From positions 1-7,281 of the forward strand of contig JACQNV010000006.1 of NCBI GenBank assembly GCA_016202865.1: a stretch of 7,281 bases of DNA. The letters are read 5' to 3'. This document shows, in pieces, positions 1 to 5,223 of this stretch. This DNA comes from Candidatus Aenigmatarchaeota archaeon. GTDB taxonomy: Archaea > Aenigmatarchaeota > Aenigmatarchaeia > QMZP01 > JACQNV01. Each line of letters starts with the position of its first letter. Position 1 is the first letter of the stretch. A program made the translations under genes and the position numbers. The notes beneath the pieces are model-generated. The model saw only the letters and a list, made by a program, of their open reading frames with translations, made no database searches and had not been told where the DNA came from.

Positions 1-2
1 GG

Positions 3-11
3 GTTTAATAA
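3..11 (+). promoter_or_regulatory. TATA box of the nucleotidyltransferase gene
   Basis: A TTTAAT hexamer at 4-9 is centred 24.5 nt upstream of the ATG at 31. No Shine-Dalgarno-like sequence lies between them. The same spacing recurs at five other starts in this window, so transcription probably begins at or next to the start codon and the mRNA is leaderless. The upstream BRE cannot be judged because the window begins here. Confidence 0.6.
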
Positions 12-30
12 TGTTTCTCTATTTCTAAAT

Positions 31-381
31 ATGATCAAAGTTCTCTGTGGCGGCAGGTTTAATTTTCTGCACTCTGGCCACGAATATTTTTTGAAGAAGG
101 CAAAGGATCATGGCGATTATCTAGTTGTTGTGATAGCCCACGATGCACACAATTTGAAAAGGGAAGAGAAAAAGGAAATGGAACAAAGGAAGAAGCAGAT
201 AGAAAGCCTGGGAATTGCTGACACGGTTTTGATTGGTGATCCGGAAGATTTTTTCAAAGTTGTTGTTAAAGAAAAACCGCAAGTTATCGCTTTGGGTTGG
301 GATCAGAGACTGCCATTTGCAGAAGACAAAACAAAACAATTTGGGATAAAAATTGTCAGGATAGAGAAAGCTAAGATATGA
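31..381 (+). CDS. Cytidylyltransferase-like nucleotidyltransferase (RibL/TagD-like)
   Basis: This 116-residue cytosolic protein belongs by motif to the cytidylyltransferase-like HIGH superfamily. Residues 8-17 form the first nucleotide-binding motif (GRFNFLHSGH, with the H-x-G-H signature at 14-17), and ALGWDQ at 87-92 resembles the LGxDQ segment of archaeal FAD synthetase RibL. Family members transfer a nucleotidyl group from CTP or ATP to a phosphorylated acceptor, for example FMN to FAD, or glycerol 3-phosphate to CDP-glycerol. Three things are odd. The usual GTFD aspartate is Asn11. The linker at 40-58 is unusually charged. There is no clear RTxGIST-type second motif, although R53 with the following helix could stand in. 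It is also shorter than typical RibL (about 150 residues) and lacks its C-terminal extension. The acceptor is not determinable here. It probably has its own promoter and is monocistronic. Confidence 0.75.
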   Translation: MIKVLCGGRFNFLHSGHEYFLKKAKDHGDYLVVVIAHDAHNLKREEKKEMEQRKKQIESLGIADTVLIGDPEDFFKVVVKEKPQVIALGWDQRLPFAEDKTKQFGIKIVRIEKAKI

Positions 382-382
382 A

Positions 383-389
383 TATAAAA
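383..389 (+). promoter_or_regulatory. TATA box of the membrane-hairpin orphan gene
   Basis: TATAAA at 383-388 begins one base after the TGA stop (379-381) of the upstream gene and is centred 24.5 nt before the ATG at 410. The position fixes ATG 410 as the start rather than the in-frame TTG at 392, which lies only about 6 nt from the TATA centre and so would be upstream of any transcript made from this promoter. Confidence 0.65.
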
Positions 390-409
390 CTTTGTTTCCA
401 ATTAGGAAT

Positions 410-1360
410 ATGACTTCTATAGGAAAAGTGCCTTTGATTTTGAGAGATTTTGGTGGTAGGGCTAGAGAAGCCAAAAATAATGGTTGGCATTACTTTCATG
501 TTTTGGAAAATGGGTTAAAACATGTTGGAGAATTATACCCCGATATAAAAGGCGATGTCCAGACGCCTGAGGGTAGGTGGGAAATATACATAAGAGGGGA
601 AACAGAAGTCCCATGGTTCACACCTTTAATAAAAAGGGAAACAAGAATAGTTTTGAGGCCTGGATTTGCAGCAGCTTATTTTAATGGGGAGCGTTACAAC
701 GATAGAACTTTAGGAACAGATGACGAGTTTTATACGGGTTTGATGGTTGGTGGTGAAGAAGGATTACAGTCAGTTGAAGACGATTGTAGAGCCCTTGGCG
801 ATATAATGGAGGGTTATTTATACAGATCACGGTTAGTGCCCAACTTGATAAAATCCGTTGGATTAGCTGGTCTTGCTGCTTCCGTGGCAGCCTGTAAACT
901 GTCAGACTCCCCAGACAAAACAATTCAAATAACCGCAGGATTGGCTTCTATTACACTTATAATGGCAGGATGTGCCTTGGACCCTTTTGTTGAAGAAAGT
1001 GTTTTGAGATCAATATATCACTGGAAGCTTAGAAATAGAAGAAATCTTCAGGGAAACAAATATGGACATGATGCTCTAACTCAAATTGAACTGGAACACG
1101 GTCGCGTAGATGGAGAAAGAAGAAAGCATAGGTTTTTTGAAAGGCGGAAAGCTGCTGGCATGGCTGACAACAAAGATGCCTTTTTGATTGCTTATGGGAA
1201 GTTTAGTGATAGGGGAGCAGTTGAAATCATGGAACAAGTTTTAAAGGATGTAGCAGTCACAGGTCAAAGATTAGACAGGGAAAATTGGGAGAGGATGAAA
1301 AGAATTTTTGGGTATGGAAAAGAAAATGAGGAATTACCAGATGTACCCATATCGACATAA
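410..1360 (+). CDS. Orphan protein with predicted two-helix membrane hairpin
   Basis: I do not recognise this 316-residue protein. The N-terminal part (about 1-144) is soluble and mixed in character, with many aromatic and charged residues. It is followed by two hydrophobic segments, about 145-163 (rich in Ala, Gly, Leu) and 171-191 (Ile, Ala, Leu, Gly), joined by a short polar loop. This looks like a membrane hairpin. A basic stretch just after the second helix (about 204-212, HWKLRNRRN) would stay cytoplasmic by the positive-inside rule, putting both the N- and C-terminal parts in the cytoplasm. The C-terminal 120 residues are highly charged and probably helical. There is no signal peptide and no known catalytic motif. 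The start is chosen from the TATA box 24.5 nt upstream; an in-frame TTG six codons earlier is less likely. It lies between two other singly promoted genes, so context does not indicate a job. Confidence 0.8.
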   Translation: MTSIGKVPLILRDFGGRAREAKNNGWHYFHVLENGLKHVGELYPDIKGDVQTPEGRWEIYIRGETEVPWFTPLIKRETRIVLRPGFAAAYFNGERYNDRTLGTDDEFYTGLMVGGEEGLQSVEDDCRALGDIMEGYLYRSRLVPNLIKSVGLAGLAASVAACKLSDSPDKTIQITAGLASITLIMAGCALDPFVEESVLRSIYHWKLRNRRNLQGNKYGHDALTQIELEHGRVDGERRKHRFFERRKAAGMADNKDAFLIAYGKFSDRGAVEIMEQVLKDVAVTGQRLDRENWERMKRIFGYGKENEELPDVPIST

Positions 1361-1374
1361 CCGAGTTAGAATAG

Positions 1375-1383
1375 TTTTAAATT
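1375..1383 (+). promoter_or_regulatory. TATA box of the 112-residue orphan gene
   Basis: TTTAAA at 1376-1381, within a longer TTTTAAATTT run, is centred 25.5 nt upstream of the ATG at 1404. It lies in the 43-nt gap after the upstream stop codon. No ribosome binding site precedes the ATG, consistent with a leaderless transcript. Confidence 0.65.
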
Positions 1384-1403
1384 TCTAAGCCCAAATAAAT
1401 TCT

Positions 1404-1742
1404 ATGGTTGAAGTGGTTGGGGATTCACTTTTGACTTTTTGGAGGGGCAGAGTAATAGCCTTAGTAAAGGAATATTCTGATAGGGGTTTTAGTTTTGGTT
1501 ATCCAGCCTGCCCAGAAAAGCGGTATACAGAGCCAAATCAATTGCCTGATCCCGTACATGTTAAAGGTCCGGGTATAGGGAAGCATGTTCAAGACATAAG
1601 TAGAAAATTGAATGTCCGCTTTGGTGAACCAGACTGTTATGGCCACTATGAAGGTCACACCCTTTTAAAAAACACTAATGACATTCAAATAAAAGTCGCG
1701 ATCGAACTTTGGGACACTGATTTTCCTTTTGTAACAGATTAA
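1404..1742 (+). CDS. Small hypothetical protein, 112 residues
   Basis: I do not recognise this family. The protein is soluble, with no transmembrane segment or signal peptide. The N-terminal third looks like a beta-strand-rich fold (FWRGRVIALVKEY, then GFSFGYPAC). The middle is rich in Pro and Gly (about 42-60). The only cysteines are C36 and C78, and histidines H61, H81 and H85 cluster near C78 (CYGHYEGH), which might form a metal site, although no known motif matches. The C-terminus is acidic. The reality of the gene rests on its well-placed TATA box, the uninterrupted frame and the fact that it exactly fills the space before the convergent phosphatase gene. It could be a small binding or toxin-like protein, but nothing in the sequence decides this. 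Confidence 0.65.
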   Translation: MVEVVGDSLLTFWRGRVIALVKEYSDRGFSFGYPACPEKRYTEPNQLPDPVHVKGPGIGKHVQDISRKLNVRFGEPDCYGHYEGHTLLKNTNDIQIKVAIELWDTDFPFVTD

Positions 1743-1781
1743 TTGATCGAATTTTCTAACAGCACATTTTAAATATTTTCA
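1743..1781. terminator. Convergent intergenic region with T-runs
   Basis: This 39-nt gap separates two genes that converge. The plus strand carries three runs of four Ts (1752-1755, 1767-1770, 1776-1779), and archaeal termination commonly occurs at T-rich tracts without a hairpin. It therefore may terminate the plus-strand gene. The minus strand has only a three-T run, so the opposing operon may end elsewhere. No stable stem-loop was seen. Confidence 0.35.
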
Positions 1782-2384
1782 CTACCACACGACTCCTAAT
1801 ATTCTTAACTCCCTTTGAAGTTGGCTAGCTGTTTTATAATTTATACCTCTCATCCCAACTCTAGAAGCAACATCAGAATATTCTTTTATATCATCTATAT
1901 AGACACACTCTTCTGGTTTGCATTTTGCTGATTTGACCGCTTCCAGAAAAATCCTTAGATCAGGCTTGGTAGAGCCAACTTTATACGAAAGTATGAAACC
2001 TTTAAACTGTGATAATACTTTAAGTCTTTTTCTCATATGTCTAAAATGGATCTCATTTGTGTTGGAAAGAAGAAAAAGGTTGTAAGATTTTCTTAATTTA
2101 TTCAAAAGGTCTACCAACGGTCTGTTTACTGTAAAAATATTTGACCAGATATAGCAGAATTTTCTATAGCTGATATCAGACTTTGTTATTTTTTTAACCT
2201 GTTTGTAAAACTCACCGGAAGTTATTTTCCCCTTTTCATAACGATCTTTCAGGTTGGAATCGATTACCATGACTTTTATTTCTTGTTCGGATAGGTTACA
2301 ATATTTAGAAAAGCTTCTGCAAAAAACCGACCAGTCAAAGGGCACAATTACATTCCCCAAGTCAGAGATTATTGCTTTGATCAT
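1782..2384 (-). CDS. HAD-superfamily phosphatase, YihX-like
   Basis: This 200-residue protein carries the four haloacid dehalogenase motifs in order: motif I SDLGNVIV with the nucleophile D8, motif II LSNTN at 106-110, motif III lysine K140 in STKP, and motif IV YIDD at 162-165. The helical cap lies between motifs I and II (about 16-95), as in class I HADs. Motif I is DxG rather than DxD, so the usual general acid/base is replaced by Gly. The same DLGNV motif occurs in E. coli YihX, an alpha-glucose-1-phosphatase, and the LSNTN segment also fits. A sugar-phosphate or small-metabolite phosphatase is the best guess; the substrate is not shown. Its ATG overlaps the TGA of the upstream epimerase in an ATGA, so translation is probably coupled, and its role is likely linked to the sugar-nucleotide step encoded before it. 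Confidence 0.85.
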   Translation of the reverse strand: MIKAIISDLGNVIVPFDWSVFCRSFSKYCNLSEQEIKVMVIDSNLKDRYEKGKITSGEFYKQVKKITKSDISYRKFCYIWSNIFTVNRPLVDLLNKLRKSYNLFLLSNTNEIHFRHMRKRLKVLSQFKGFILSYKVGSTKPDLRIFLEAVKSAKCKPEECVYIDDIKEYSDVASRVGMRGINYKTASQLQRELRILGVVW

Positions 2385-3298
2385 GTCTGTGTAAAAAACT
2401 CCACAGTTTCTTTTAATCCTTGTTCCAAACTATATTTTGGTTCCCATCCAAGAAGCTTTTTGGCCTTTGTTATATATGCCCTTGCGTCTTTTGGTTCAAT
2501 AATAGGGTCTGAGTGTATTGGTTTTATTTTCTTGTCACCTATTATAGTTTTGGCTAATTCGTTGACAGGTGTGTTTTTTCCAGAACCAATATTGACAACT
2601 TCCCCATTCAATTTTTCTTTCTTTGTTGCAGCTAACCAATTTGCCTCAACAACATCCTTTACAAAAACATAGTCTCTTGTGTGTGTCCCATCGCCAAATA
2701 TTGTCGGGGATTTGTTTTGATTAACTAAAGTTATAAACTTAGGGATAACACACGCATATTCTTTTGAAGCATCTTGGCGAGGTCCATATACATTGAAGTA
2801 TCTCAAGCTTATAGTGTCCAAGCCATAAATTTGGCTGAAAAGTTTGCAATACTGTTCCGAGACCAATTTTTGCATCCCGTATGGTGAGAGCGGCTTTGGT
2901 TCCATCGTCTCCTTTTGTGGTGTGGGAGCATCTCCATAAACAGCGCAACTGGAAGACAACACAAACTTTTTAACATTGTATTTTCTAGATAGTTCAAGTA
3001 GGTTTAGTGTTCCGGTTGCATTCACTTGGTGTGTTTTCAGTGGCTCTCTGATAGAATATTGAACAAGTGGTATTGCTGCAAGGTGGAAGACAAAATCAAC
3101 GCCGTCATCAAAAAACTTAGAAAGATCGTCATTAATATCTTTTTTATGTATTGTTAATTTTTTGTTTGCCTTGTGTTGGTTTAGATTTTTCGTGTTTGAG
3201 GATGTATCGACAACAAAAACCTCCCAATTTTCTGCGAGCAGCCTATCTACTAGATGGCTTCCTATAAAACCCAGACCGCCTGTCACAAGAGCTTTCAT
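2381..3298 (-). CDS. NAD-dependent sugar-nucleotide epimerase (UDP-glucose 4-epimerase-like)
   Basis: This 305-residue cytosolic enzyme is an extended short-chain dehydrogenase/reductase. Residues 6-12 give the NAD-binding TGGLGFIG (GxxGxxG), D31 lies at the end of the second strand, HLAA at 72-75 and SSSCAVYG at 115-122 match GalE-type enzymes, and the catalytic pair is Y140 and K144 (YGMQK). RYFNVYGPRQ and VNIGSGKNTPVNELA, both further on, are typical of UDP-hexose or UDP-N-acetylhexosamine 4-epimerases and nucleotide-sugar dehydratase relatives. It probably interconverts a UDP-sugar and its C4 epimer for surface polysaccharide or glycoprotein; which sugar cannot be told. ATG 3298 is preferred because the nucleotide-binding strand starts immediately. 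The stop of the upstream Fe-S carrier gene lies one base before it, and an AGGA lies about 8 nt upstream. An in-frame ATG at 3331 would add eleven residues overlapping the upstream gene. Confidence 0.9.
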   Translation of the reverse strand: MKALVTGGLGFIGSHLVDRLLAENWEVFVVDTSSNTKNLNQHKANKKLTIHKKDINDDLSKFFDDGVDFVFHLAAIPLVQYSIREPLKTHQVNATGTLNLLELSRKYNVKKFVLSSSCAVYGDAPTPQKETMEPKPLSPYGMQKLVSEQYCKLFSQIYGLDTISLRYFNVYGPRQDASKEYACVIPKFITLVNQNKSPTIFGDGTHTRDYVFVKDVVEANWLAATKKEKLNGEVVNIGSGKNTPVNELAKTIIGDKKIKPIHSDPIIEPKDARAYITKAKKLLGWEPKYSLEQGLKETVEFFTQT

Positions 3299-3299
3299 A

Positions 3300-3830
3300 T
3301 CAATTTCCTGATTTAGTATTCGGGTTTTCAATCTTAAATCCTCGGGAGCTTTCTATATAATCTATCCTACACCCCTCTATTAGAGGCAGGCTTTTTTTTG
3401 CAATAATCACTTTTAATCCACTTTCCTCAATAACTATTTCATCGTTTGTTGGTTTTTTTTCAAAATCCATGTCATAGACATAAGTTGCGCAACCAGCAGA
3501 GACAATACCAAATTTTAAAGAGTAGTCACTCATACCCTTTGAAGCCATTATTGATTTTATTCTCTCAGCTGCGAGAGGAGTTATTGTGAGAATTTTGCCG
3601 GGTTTTGGTTTGTTTTTTAATTCGGCTTTCTCTTCTAACTTTTGATTGAGCTCATTCACTATTTTATCCAACTGATTTTCCAAACCCAGGCTTCTTGCCG
3701 TTTCCTCCAAACTGTTCAGAATGTTTTTGTTTATTAAAGCCGCTGTTATACCATTTTCTACTAAAATCCTGGAGAGGCTTGGATTTTTCATCAAGAAATC
3801 TCTTATCTTTGCCTCTTTTGTTATCGCCAT
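3300..3830 (-). CDS. A-type Fe-S carrier-like protein with DUF1858-like N-terminus
   Basis: This 176-residue protein looks like a two-domain fusion. Residues about 1-66 (AITKEAKIRDFL, then PSLSRILVENGI and SLEETARSLGLE) resemble DUF1858, a small helical domain that often has a cysteine motif, but no cysteine is present here. A charged lysine- and glutamate-rich linker leads to residues 80-171, which match HesB/IscA-type carriers: LTITPLAAERIK, then SAGCATYVYDMDF with C114, the strand EIVIEESGLKVII, and the closing SSRGFKIENPN. Such proteins bind and transfer Fe-S clusters. The C-terminal CGCG motif that normally supplies two ligands is absent; the protein ends six residues after the ENPN. C154 is an extra cysteine. 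Cluster binding is therefore doubtful, or relies on C114 and C154 or on a dimer interface. It is the first gene of a three-gene operon. ATG 3830 is used because it lies 24.5 nt from the TATA centre; TTG 3836 is not. Confidence 0.85.
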   Translation of the reverse strand: MAITKEAKIRDFLMKNPSLSRILVENGITAALINKNILNSLEETARSLGLENQLDKIVNELNQKLEEKAELKNKPKPGKILTITPLAAERIKSIMASKGMSDYSLKFGIVSAGCATYVYDMDFEKKPTNDEIVIEESGLKVIIAKKSLPLIEGCRIDYIESSRGFKIENPNTKSGN

Positions 3831-3851
3831 ACACAATACTTTTCAAGTGTA

Positions 3852-3857
3852 TTTAAA
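3852..3857. promoter_or_regulatory. Shared bidirectional TATA element
   Basis: The palindrome TTTAAA lies between two divergent genes. Its centre is 25.5 nt from the plus-strand ATG at 3880 and 24.5 nt from the minus-strand ATG at 3830. The 49-nt gap holds no second TATA-like element that would serve either gene better, so the one box probably serves both directions and both messages are likely leaderless. Confidence 0.65.
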
Positions 3858-3879
3858 ACCTTTCAACAAGTAACCAAAT

Positions 3880-4170
3880 ATGAAAATTGTGTCTTTGGTG
3901 AGCGATATAATGTTTATCCCGGTTATACAGAGCGCGCTTTCTAAACATGATGTCCAATTTATAGAATCTTACAATGGGGAAGACGCAGAGTTGTTTGTTT
4001 TGGACATGGACCACAAAGATAGTTATGAAGTTTGCAAAAGATTCCCTAAAAAGTCCATTTGTTTCGGCTCGCACAAGAGCACAGAACAGATTAAGAAGTT
4101 TACGGAAACTGGTTGTAAGGACATGATTGCGCGCTCTTTGCTAAACAAAAGGTTGCGCGAGGTTATTTAA
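3880..4170 (+). CDS. Degenerate receiver-like (CheY-like) small protein
   Basis: This 96-residue protein has the alternating strand/helix order of a response-regulator receiver domain: strand 1 at 2-8 (KIVSLVS), helix at about 10-21, a short strand at 24-28 (DVQFI), a strand at 37-42 (ELFVLD) ending at the aspartate position, a helix at about 47-55, a strand at 59-63 with S64, a helix at 67-77, and a final strand at about 80-85. D42 or D44 could be the phosphoacceptor. The acidic pair expected after strand 1 is reduced to D9, and the usual lysine after strand 5 is absent, so phosphorylation is uncertain. It has no output domain, being shorter than the typical 120-residue receiver. It diverges from an Fe-S carrier gene and shares its promoter. 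It might be a protein-protein adaptor; a link to Fe-S metabolism is only inference. Confidence 0.55.
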   Translation: MKIVSLVSDIMFIPVIQSALSKHDVQFIESYNGEDAELFVLDMDHKDSYEVCKRFPKKSICFGSHKSTEQIKKFTETGCKDMIARSLLNKRLREVI

Positions 4171-4174
4171 AATT
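4163..4174 (+). promoter_or_regulatory. TATA box of the 181-residue orphan gene, overlapping the upstream stop
   Basis: TTTAAA at 4166-4171, within TTATTTAAAATT, is centred 24.5 nt upstream of the ATG at 4193. The TAA stop (4168-4170) of the preceding gene lies inside the box. Thus the second gene has its own promoter although the genes are 22 nt apart. Confidence 0.65.
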
Positions 4175-4192
4175 AACACCTATAGATTAGGT

Positions 4193-4738
4193 ATGGTAGA
4201 ACCCACAACGAATCCTGTTTATGACAGGCACATGATTACATATAGAGCTGCGGCTAGGTGTGATTTTGATGTGCCAGAAAGCGAGTTGTTTGTAGAAACA
4301 ACAAGAGGTATTGAAAAGGGGCCGGGTTATATACAAGTCACTCATAGAAGTAGATCGAGAGGTGATAGAGTAATCACATTTAATTCTGTTTTTGATTTCA
4401 AACAAAAAGTTTTACCTGGATATGTTGATGCAAAAACAGCTGCAACTCCAGACGACCTTGGTGATTATTGGATAGAGTTGGACTATGTGGTTATGTTAGA
4501 AGACGGTGACAGAGTAGTTCGGGCTCCAGCTAAACTAACTTTGCGTCTCAATGCGCATGGAGTCGAAGAGTTTGTATCAGATGTATCAGTGGCCAACATA
4601 GAAGATTCTACTGTTGCTGAATGGTTAGATCAAACAGAATCTGATCGAGATCCTAACTTCATGATAAAAAAGATGGTCGAAGCGTACGCGCGCGGTGTTG
4701 AGGAGGCTTTCAAAGTGGCGGGGGCCTCGCAAGCTTAG
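4193..4738 (+). CDS. Hypothetical protein, 181 residues, beta-rich with C-terminal helix
   Basis: I do not recognise this protein. No transmembrane segment or signal peptide is visible, and C23 is the only cysteine. Residues about 46-135 look like alternating strands (for example RVITFNSVFDF, DYWIELDYVVML and APAKLTLRLNAHG). The last 30 residues form an amphipathic helix (FMIKKMVEAYARGVEEAFKV). A curved sheet followed by a long C-terminal helix is what a SRPBCC/START-like helix-grip fold shows, but that is only an inference from pattern, without motif support. The start at 4193 is fixed by the TATA box and gives a leaderless message. The next gene begins 2 nt after its stop, so the two are presumably cotranscribed. 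Codon use looks similar to that of the neighbouring genes. Confidence 0.7.
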   Translation: MVEPTTNPVYDRHMITYRAAARCDFDVPESELFVETTRGIEKGPGYIQVTHRSRSRGDRVITFNSVFDFKQKVLPGYVDAKTAATPDDLGDYWIELDYVVMLEDGDRVVRAPAKLTLRLNAHGVEEFVSDVSVANIEDSTVAEWLDQTESDRDPNFMIKKMVEAYARGVEEAFKVAGASQA

Positions 4739-4740
4739 TT

Positions 4741-4923
4741 ATGGGATACCAATTAGAAGCAGACATCAATGGAGACGCTAGGCCACGAGTAACGGGGTCT
4801 GTGAACAGACAAATAACTCAAATAAAAAGATCGCAATTGCAAGAAGATGTTTATGTTGGGATCGCGGGTTATGTTAGGTTTAGGGGAAGACAGAGACAAG
4901 AAATGGTAGGGCAAGTTGATTAA
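4741..4923 (+). CDS. Small arginine-rich protein, 60 residues, operon partner
   Basis: This short protein is unrecognised. It has seven arginines and two lysines with few hydrophobic stretches (a short YVGIAGYVRF strand-like segment at 38-47), and no Cys. It begins 2 nt after the 181-residue gene and has no TATA box of its own at the usual 25-nt distance, so it would be expressed by read-through or reinitiation. Its frame ends exactly where the convergent ferredoxin gene ends. The adjacency and fit argue that it is real, but the length is short enough that chance cannot be excluded. A role as a nucleic-acid-binding or accessory peptide is possible but not shown. Confidence 0.5.
   Translation: MGYQLEADINGDARPRVTGSVNRQITQIKRSQLQEDVYVGIAGYVRFRGRQRQEMVGQVD
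4920..4923. other. Shared TTAA: overlapping opposite-strand stop codons
   Basis: The plus-strand 60-residue gene ends with TAA at 4921-4923 and the minus-strand ferredoxin ends with TAA read from 4922 to 4920. The palindromic TTAA therefore contains both stops and there is no room for separate terminators between the genes. Confidence 0.7.
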
Positions 4924-5174
4924 CTAATCTGCTCATCAGTCTCGGCGTTCTTAATGTGTATAACCTTTTTAGGGCAGCCATCAGCTGCTTTTTTCAATCC
5001 CTCTAACTGGCTCTCGTCCACTATTTTCTCAAAAAGTTGTGTAGCAGGATTTAGTTTCCCACCAATCAGCTGTGCCTTTCCAGTTGCCTCCATTACCCAA
5101 TGCTCTGGATTGACAACTGCGCAAGTCCCTGCGCCAATGCATTTTTTCCTGTTATACTCCACCTTGATTGACAT
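4920..5174 (-). CDS. Small ferredoxin, probably [3Fe-4S] type
   Basis: This 84-residue protein has the single-cluster ferredoxin pattern: C12-x2-A15-x2-C18-x3-N22-P, and a distal C67-P. In Pyrococcus-type ferredoxins the ligands are the equivalents of positions 12, 15, 18 and 67; here position 15 is Ala rather than Asp or Cys, leaving three cysteine ligands and favouring a [3Fe-4S] cluster. The CIGAGTC segment resembles ferredoxins paired with bacterial cytochromes P450. N22 replaces the second-disulfide cysteine. It should be a soluble low-potential electron carrier, and the gene follows the radical SAM gene by 44 nt on the same strand, so it is a plausible electron donor to it. The start is ATG 5174, with a weak AGGT about 9 nt upstream. 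A 19-residue extension from a TTG at 5231 would overlap the radical SAM gene and is not expected in this family. Confidence 0.85.
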   Translation of the reverse strand: MSIKVEYNRKKCIGAGTCAVVNPEHWVMEATGKAQLIGGKLNPATQLFEKIVDESQLEGLKKAADGCPKKVIHIKNAETDEQIS

Positions 5175-5211
5175 CGGTAAACCTAGACTTGAATAATGAA
5201 TAGAAGTGTGT

Positions 5212-5223
5212 TGTATATTTAAT
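5212..5223 (-). promoter_or_regulatory. Possible internal promoter upstream of the ferredoxin gene
   Basis: On the minus strand the sequence ATTAAATATACA overlaps the stop of the radical SAM gene. Its centre is about 43 nt from the ferredoxin ATG, so a start about 25 nt downstream would leave an untranslated leader of roughly 18 nt that contains the weak AGGT. It may be an internal promoter, or simply AT-rich spacer. Confidence 0.3.

Noticed and set aside
31..381. NMN adenylyltransferase (NadM) for the first gene
   Set aside because: The GRFN motif is suggestive, but NadM proteins are longer and carry an ISSTxxR motif that is absent here.
392..409. TTG start at 392 for the 316-residue protein
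   Set aside because: It lies only about 6 nt from the TATA centre and so upstream of the expected transcript start, whereas ATG 410 has the 24.5-nt spacing seen elsewhere.
121..474. Open frame of 117 codons on the minus strand
   Set aside because: It is antisense to the nucleotidyltransferase and crosses the next gene's promoter; its product is hydrophobic and patternless.
681..923. Open frame of 80 codons on the minus strand
   Set aside because: It is antisense to the membrane-hairpin gene with no start signal or recognisable motif.
1743..1781. Rho-independent hairpin terminator
   Set aside because: No stable stem-loop was found, only T-runs.
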